Shown: positions 6,478 through 8,317 of the stretch, one piece after another
Layout of the letters: each line of letters starts with the position of its first letter
Numbering within the stretch: position 1 is the first letter of the stretch
NCBI GenBank assembly: GCA_032250585.1
Contig: JAVVFH010000156.1
Coordinates: 1 to 8,317 of the forward strand
From: JAVVFH01 sp032250585
GTDB taxonomy: Bacteria > Pseudomonadota > Gammaproteobacteria > Xanthomonadales > SZUA-36
Reading direction: 5' to 3'
DNA: 8,317 nucleotides
The notes under the pieces: model-generated
Told to the model about the DNA's origin: nothing
The model's database searches: none
The model's input: only the letters and a program-made list of their open reading frames with translations
Made by a program: the position numbers and the translations under genes

Positions 6478-7950
6478 GTGCCTGCTCCGTCCCCGATCGC
6501 CGTCGCGCCTGCCTACCACCGGCATCGACCGGAACAGACCGCGCTCTATGCCATTGTTGCAGAGCATTACCCGCGTTTCGTGCGCGAGCTCGAAACTACT
6601 GGTGGCCAACTTCCCCAGTTCGTTCGCCGGGAGTTCGAAGACTACCTGAAGTGCGGGCTGCTGGAGCACGGGTTCCTGCGCGTCAAATGTGACGGTTGCC
6701 GCCACGAGTACCTGGTGGCGTTCAGTTGCAAGCGTAGGGGCTTCTGCCCGAGTTGCGGGGCGCGGCGGATGGTGAAGTCGGCCGCCCACCTGGTCGATCA
6801 TGTCTTTCCCGAAGCGCCGATCAGGCAATGGGTGCTGACCTTTCCGATTCCTCTCAGGTTTCTGTTCGCTGCCCGACCAGAAGTACTGAACAATGTACTG
6901 GCCGTAGTTCAACGCGGCATCTCGACCTTCATCGTGCGCCAGGCGGGTTTGCAGGTGTCCTCCGGCGCCCGCACCGGCGCGGTCACCCTGATTCAGCGCT
7001 TCGGCTCGGCCCTGAATTTGAACATCCACCTGCACATGCTGTTCGTTGATGGAGCCTACAGCTTCAGTGGGCGCGGCGCAGCCTTTCATCGCGCCCGGCG
7101 GCCGACGGACACCGAATTGGCCCAACTGCTCGATACGCTCTGTCAGCGTATCGTGCGCGTTTTGGAACGCCGCGGTCTGCTGATCGCCGATCCGGTGGAT
7201 CCCTACCTGGATCTGGAACCCGGCTCCGGTTTGGACCAGATTCAGGCGGCTTCCATCGCCTACCGCATAGCGATCGGCCCCCACGCTGGTCGCAAAGCCT
7301 TGGTCTTGTATAGCCTGCCGCCCCTGGAGGATACGTCGAGCCGCCCCTTGGTGGCCCAGGTGGCCGGTTTTTCCCTCCATGCTGCCACGGTTTGCGAGGC
7401 GTGGCAGCGAAGCCGCCTGGAACGTCTGTGCCGCTACGTCACCCGCCCACCGATCGCCACGAAACGTCTGTATGTGGACGACCGCGGGCGGGTGGTCTAT
7501 CCGTACAAACACCCCTTTCGCGACGGATCGACCCATGTGCTGCTGGAGCCGCTGGACTTCATCGCCCGGCTGGCGGCTTTGGTGCCCAGACCCCGGCTCA
7601 ACCCCGTATCGAGTCCGGGGCAGGCTCTCACCCGTTTCCACGGGATCTTTGCACCGAATTTCAAACACCGGAACCGCATCGTGCCACAGCGGACAGGCGG
7701 CAAGATCGATGCTGAACAGCCAACGGCCCCCATGAGCTGGCCGCTCCCGCGCATCCTTGCGCTTCGCGGCACCGGGACTCCTGTCCAATGGCCGCTCCCG
7801 CGCATCCTTGCGCTTCGCGGCACCGGGACTCCTGTCCAATGGATGCAGCGCCTTAAACGCGTATTCGCCATCGATATCGAGACCTGCCCCGAGTGCGGTG
7901 GGAAACTTCGGGTCATTGCCTGCATCCGACTGCAGGGATGCAGGAGGTAG
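6478..7950 (+). CDS. IS91-family HUH transposase, C-terminally truncated by an inserted repeat
   Basis: The first possible start is GTG 6478, since a TGA closes the frame at 6457. No clear Shine-Dalgarno is seen. The product has 490 residues. An N-terminal zinc-binding domain carries C71/C74 and C84/C90/C93 (CDGC, FSCKRRGFCPSCGARRM). The rolling-circle HUH motif is NIHLHML, with H184 and H186. The catalytic tyrosine is probably Y320, in the conserved RYVTRPPI segment. A C-terminal CPECGGK (470-476) ends the normal sequence. Two anomalies are visible. Residues 422-455 are a twofold repeat of PLPRILALRGTGTPVQW, inserted between MSW and MQRLKRVF, which normally adjoin in this family. After ACI (481-483) a second insertion brings in LQGCRR and an amber stop. 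The missing C-terminus continues in the same frame to 8088. The enzyme normally nicks and joins single-stranded DNA; activity here is doubtful. Confidence 0.9.
   Translation: MPAPSPIAVAPAYHRHRPEQTALYAIVAEHYPRFVRELETTGGQLPQFVRREFEDYLKCGLLEHGFLRVKCDGCRHEYLVAFSCKRRGFCPSCGARRMVKSAAHLVDHVFPEAPIRQWVLTFPIPLRFLFAARPEVLNNVLAVVQRGISTFIVRQAGLQVSSGARTGAVTLIQRFGSALNLNIHLHMLFVDGAYSFSGRGAAFHRARRPTDTELAQLLDTLCQRIVRVLERRGLLIADPVDPYLDLEPGSGLDQIQAASIAYRIAIGPHAGRKALVLYSLPPLEDTSSRPLVAQVAGFSLHAATVCEAWQRSRLERLCRYVTRPPIATKRLYVDDRGRVVYPYKHPFRDGSTHVLLEPLDFIARLAALVPRPRLNPVSSPGQALTRFHGIFAPNFKHRNRIVPQRTGGKIDAEQPTAPMSWPLPRILALRGTGTPVQWPLPRILALRGTGTPVQWMQRLKRVFAIDIETCPECGGKLRVIACIRLQGCRR
7738..7839 (+). repeat. Two tandem 51-bp palindromic units inserted in the transposase
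   Basis: Units 7738-7788 and 7789-7839 are identical as read, each encoding WPLPRILALRGTGTPVQ. Each can fold as GCCGC-tccc-GCGC-atcctt-GCGC-ttc-GCGGC (7740-7770 in unit 1). The unit is 17 codons long and, by direct reading, has no stop codon in any of its six frames. Removing both units restores the usual MSW-MQRLKRVF junction of IS91 transposases. It resembles REP-type or Rickettsia palindromic elements in form, but I do not know its family. Confidence 0.85.
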
Positions 7951-7974
7951 AGCAATGCCGGGAGCGATTGCCGA
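7919..7974 (+). repeat. Second, unrelated palindromic insertion with in-frame amber stop
   Basis: Compared with the usual IS91 ending (ACIE-[N/D]-P..IAKILAH), about 48 bp are extra here (roughly 7927-7974). Two hairpins are visible: CCTGCATCC (7919-7927) with GGATGCAGG (7936-7944), a perfect 9-bp stem, and GCAAT (7952-7956) with ATTGC (7967-7971). The insertion keeps the frame but contains TAG at 7948-7950. Its other five frames are open. Its exact edges are uncertain because the first stem uses bases that also fit the host codons. Confidence 0.7.
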
Positions 7975-8088
7975 GAGAACCCGCCGTTGATCGCGAAGAT
8001 TCTCGCGCACGTGCAGCAGCACGAGACCCTCATTGGCCGCTTCCCGCGCGCGCCGCCGGATTCACAGCCGTTGTGCAACCTCACCTGA
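7951..8088 (+). pseudogene. Detached C-terminal end of the IS91 transposase
   Basis: In the same frame as the transposase, past its TAG, codons from about 7987 read LIAKILAHVQQHETLIGRF and then a Pro-rich tail ending at TGA 8086-8088. This is the usual C-terminus of IS91-family transposases. It has no start codon or ribosome binding site of its own, so it would be made only by amber read-through. With both insertions removed, the gene would be one continuous frame from 6478 to 8088. Confidence 0.8.
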
Positions 8089-8188
8089 ACCGGATGGGTG
8101 GCGAGCCCAGGGGGTGTTCGACCAGAAGCCGGATTTTGGGAATTCAAGAGGGCCTGTCAACCCCCAGGTTGCTGCCCCAGCCGCGTTC

Positions 8189-8317
8189 TAGCAGCCTGTC
8201 GGACTTAACCGATCGTAGCGAGGGAAAGCCGGTTTGAGGCAGATTTTTCGCTCTTTTGAGGCGAATAGCAGGGCTATTTAACGAAAAAGAGCGGGAAATA
8301 TGACCAAATCCGGCTTT
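8189..8317 (+). mobile_element. End of another mobile element or MITE (right-incomplete)
   Basis: From about 8189 the sequence changes character: a TAGCAGCCTGTCGGACTT segment resembles insertion-sequence termini I have seen. A nested inverted repeat follows, with outer arms AAAGCCGGTTTG (8225-8236) / CAAATCCGGCTTT (8305-8317), middle stem CGCTCTTTT (8249-8257) / AAAAGAGCG (8285-8293), and inner stem AATAGC (8264-8269) / GCTATT (8273-8278). An ATG at 8300, with GCGGG just upstream, opens six codons (MTKSGF) before the window ends and may be a transposase start. The family is not identified. Confidence 0.42.

Larger units (their letters stand above)
6209..8188 (+). mobile_element. IS91-family insertion sequence (limits approximate)
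   Basis: The element is defined by the transposase gene. The left limit is not visible and is placed at the AbiEii stop only as an outer bound. For the right limit, IS91-type elements are known to insert next to a GAAC/CAAG tetranucleotide (GTTC/CTTG on the other strand) at their ori end. A GTTC lies at 8185-8188, just before a different element seems to begin, so this is a plausible but unproven right boundary. The copy carries internal palindromic insertions and a premature stop, so it is probably no longer autonomous. Confidence 0.5.

Noticed and set aside
7738..7839. CRISPR-like array
   Set aside because: There are only two units, directly adjacent with no spacers, inside a coding gene.
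6469..8022. 517-codon minus-strand open frame opposite the transposase
   Set aside because: The plus strand has unmistakable IS91 zinc and HUH motifs. The minus frame has no family pattern.

Overview
The window looks like high-GC gammaproteobacterial DNA. The best indicators are a tRNA-Arg(CCG) that closely resembles the E. coli argX tRNA, a membrane-anchored c5-type cytochrome, an ExeM/NucH-like secreted nuclease N-terminus, a SuhB-like N-terminal fragment, and a TolB/TPR membrane protein of a type common in environmental Gammaproteobacteria. I cannot assign an order or genus. A run of ten Ns at 4329-4338 marks a scaffold gap, so the left and right halves are not proven neighbours.

Left half (1-4328). 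The first ~142 bases encode a plus-strand alpha/beta-hydrolase fragment. It runs directly into a minus-strand gene for a lipoprotein resembling the N-terminus of an ExeM-type nuclease, a join that looks like an assembly chimera or a rearrangement. The nuclease gene lies just downstream of a minus-strand gene for a TM-anchored cytochrome c5, probably in one transcript. A 181-bp divergent spacer follows, then tRNA-Arg(CCG) with a good terminator. A 35-codon minus-strand SuhB-like remnant comes next, then a 716-residue minus-strand membrane protein with TolB-like and TPR-type regions.

Right half (4339-8317). This is accessory DNA. A two-gene AbiE system (AbiEi antitoxin, AbiEii nucleotidyltransferase toxin) overlaps by 14 bp and sits behind an AT-rich promoter with inverted repeats. 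About 270 bp later is an IS91-family HUH transposase gene. Its 3' part has received two different palindromic insertions. One is a 51-bp hairpin unit present twice in tandem, in frame and free of stops in all six frames. The other is an unrelated ~48-bp double hairpin that adds an in-frame amber stop and separates the last part of the transposase. The window ends inside what looks like the end of another mobile element, a large nested inverted repeat just before a possible start codon.

The most interesting signal is the pair of palindromic insertions in the transposase. They behave like coding-compatible palindromic elements, comparable in concept to the Rickettsia palindromic elements.
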